Part shown: piece by piece, positions 4,600 to 5,219 of the stretch
Layout: each line of letters begins with the position of its first letter
Position numbering within the stretch: the stretch's first letter is position 1
Assembly: GCA_937893155.1 (NCBI GenBank)
Contig: CALBGU010000198.1
Span: forward strand, 1-5,219
Source of the DNA: an uncultured Treponema sp.
GTDB taxonomy: Bacteria; Spirochaetota; Spirochaetia; Treponematales; Treponemataceae
Length of the DNA stretch: 5,219 bases
Direction of reading: 5' to 3'
Translations under genes and position numbers: made by a program
Notes under the pieces: model-generated
Seen by the model: only the letters and a program-made list of their open reading frames with translations
Told to the model about the DNA's origin: nothing
Databases searched by the model: none

Positions 4600-5219
4600 A
4601 TGAAACGGGTGATGGTTGTTGTGGAAAAGAATTTTTGTAATACGATGAATTATGTTGATGCGCTGATTGCCTCGTGTGCAGAGCCGTTCCCTGTGGTTGC
4701 CGACAGCGCGGAGGAGGTTGTGCGCGAGGTGAGCAGGGCGGACGGCGTGCTTATTCCCGGCGGCTGCGACATAAATCCGCATTTGTATCGCGAGGAAAAT
4801 ACGGCGAGCGAGACGATAAACAACGCGCTTGATGTTGCGGAAAAGGCGGCGATTTTGGAAGCGTACAGGCAAAAAAAAGCGTTGCTGGGAATCTGCCGCG
4901 GAATGCAGCTCATCAATGTGGTTTTGGGCGGAAGTCTTGTGCAGAATATGAGCGACTGCGAGGTGCACCGCCAAAAAGACGGCGAAGACCGCGCGCACGA
5001 AACGCGGGTAGAAAAGCCGTCGTTTTTGTTTGACATTTATGGTGCGGAAAAAATCCGCGTCAACAGCGCGCACCACCAAGCCGTAAAAACGCTGGGCGAT
5101 GGGCTTCGCGCGGTGCAATTTTGCGCAGACGGCTGTATTGAAGCGATTCAGCACGAAAGCCTGCCGATTATCGCAGTGCAATGGCACCCCGAGCGTATGT
5201 GCCTTTCTCACGCCCGTAC
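4600..5219 (+). CDS. Peptidase C26 / gamma-glutamyl hydrolase (PuuD-like), 3' end cut off
   Basis: The open frame runs from ATG 4600 to the window end (206 complete codons, no stop), so the protein is partial, probably lacking only a few tens of residues. It is a class I glutamine-amidotransferase-fold hydrolase, expected in the cytoplasm. Visible family motifs are IPGGCDINPHLYRE (52-65), the nucleophile elbow GICRGMQ (97-103) with catalytic Cys99, NVVLGGSLVQ (106-115), VNSAHHQAV (154-162) and VQWHPE (193-198), which supplies His196 and Glu198 of the triad. The GICRG elbow and HHQAV motif are characteristic of the gamma-glutamyl-GABA hydrolase group. Family members cleave gamma-glutamyl amides to glutamate plus an amine. 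The N-terminal part is compact: PGG comes at 53-55, earlier than in E. coli PuuD, whose nucleophile I recall as Cys114. Physical linkage to a glutamate-type importer suggests handling of gamma-glutamyl compounds or glutamine; the true substrate is unknown. Confidence 0.93.
   Translation, partial: MKRVMVVVEKNFCNTMNYVDALIASCAEPFPVVADSAEEVVREVSRADGVLIPGGCDINPHLYREENTASETINNALDVAEKAAILEAYRQKKALLGICRGMQLINVVLGGSLVQNMSDCEVHRQKDGEDRAHETRVEKPSFLFDIYGAEKIRVNSAHHQAVKTLGDGLRAVQFCADGCIEAIQHESLPIIAVQWHPERMCLSHAR

Noticed and set aside
4594..5211. Long open frame on the - strand over the end of the window
   Set aside because: It is the antisense of the C26 hydrolase gene, which has all catalytic motifs; the antisense product shows no recognisable family.

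Overview
The window holds seven protein-coding genes in 5.2 kb: an XRE-type regulator on the + strand, a convergent superoxide dismutase on the - strand, and then, divergent from it, a tightly packed + strand operon. That operon encodes a lipoprotein solute-binding protein, two permeases and an ATPase, which together make a complete polar amino acid ABC importer. A class I glutamine-amidotransferase-like hydrolase (peptidase C26 / PuuD type) follows and runs off the right edge. No RNA genes, insertion sequences, CRISPR arrays or attachment sites were seen. No gene-free stretch exceeds about 240 bases.

The organism looks like a host-associated bacterium with moderate GC, most likely a spirochaete of the Treponema type. 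This is inference. The XRE protein's opening (MSFKENLK), its compact helix-turn-helix and the 'PPADKALKLAQAL' to 'SVDFLV' stretch resemble the small XRE regulators common in treponemes. The genes also favour GCG, GGC and AAA codons. No 16S or other strong taxonomic marker is present, so the assignment is tentative.

Layout. Positions 1-435 hold the regulator and its short upstream region. Positions 436-510 are a convergent intergenic gap filled by a long imperfect hairpin with an A-tract on one side and a T-tract on the other, so it can terminate both genes. Positions 511-1137 are the superoxide dismutase. Positions 1138-1377 are a divergent control region with a near-consensus promoter for the dismutase (TTGACA, 17 nt, GATAAT) and another for the importer operon (TTGACA, 17 nt, TATATA). 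It also holds a symmetric dyad that includes the dismutase -35 box. Positions 1378-4590 are the importer genes, with junctions of +3, -4 and -14 nt. From 4600 to the window end is the hydrolase, 9 nt after the ATPase and with its own good ribosome binding site.

How the genes fit together. The binding protein, the two permeases (219 and 280 residues, the longer one with an extra N-terminal membrane segment) and the ATPase match the parts of a GluABCD-type glutamate importer in domain design and motifs. The hydrolase belongs to a family that cleaves gamma-glutamyl bonds. A plausible reading is uptake of glutamate, glutamine or a gamma-glutamyl compound, followed by intracellular release of glutamate. 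The dismutase and regulator appear to be separate transcription units.
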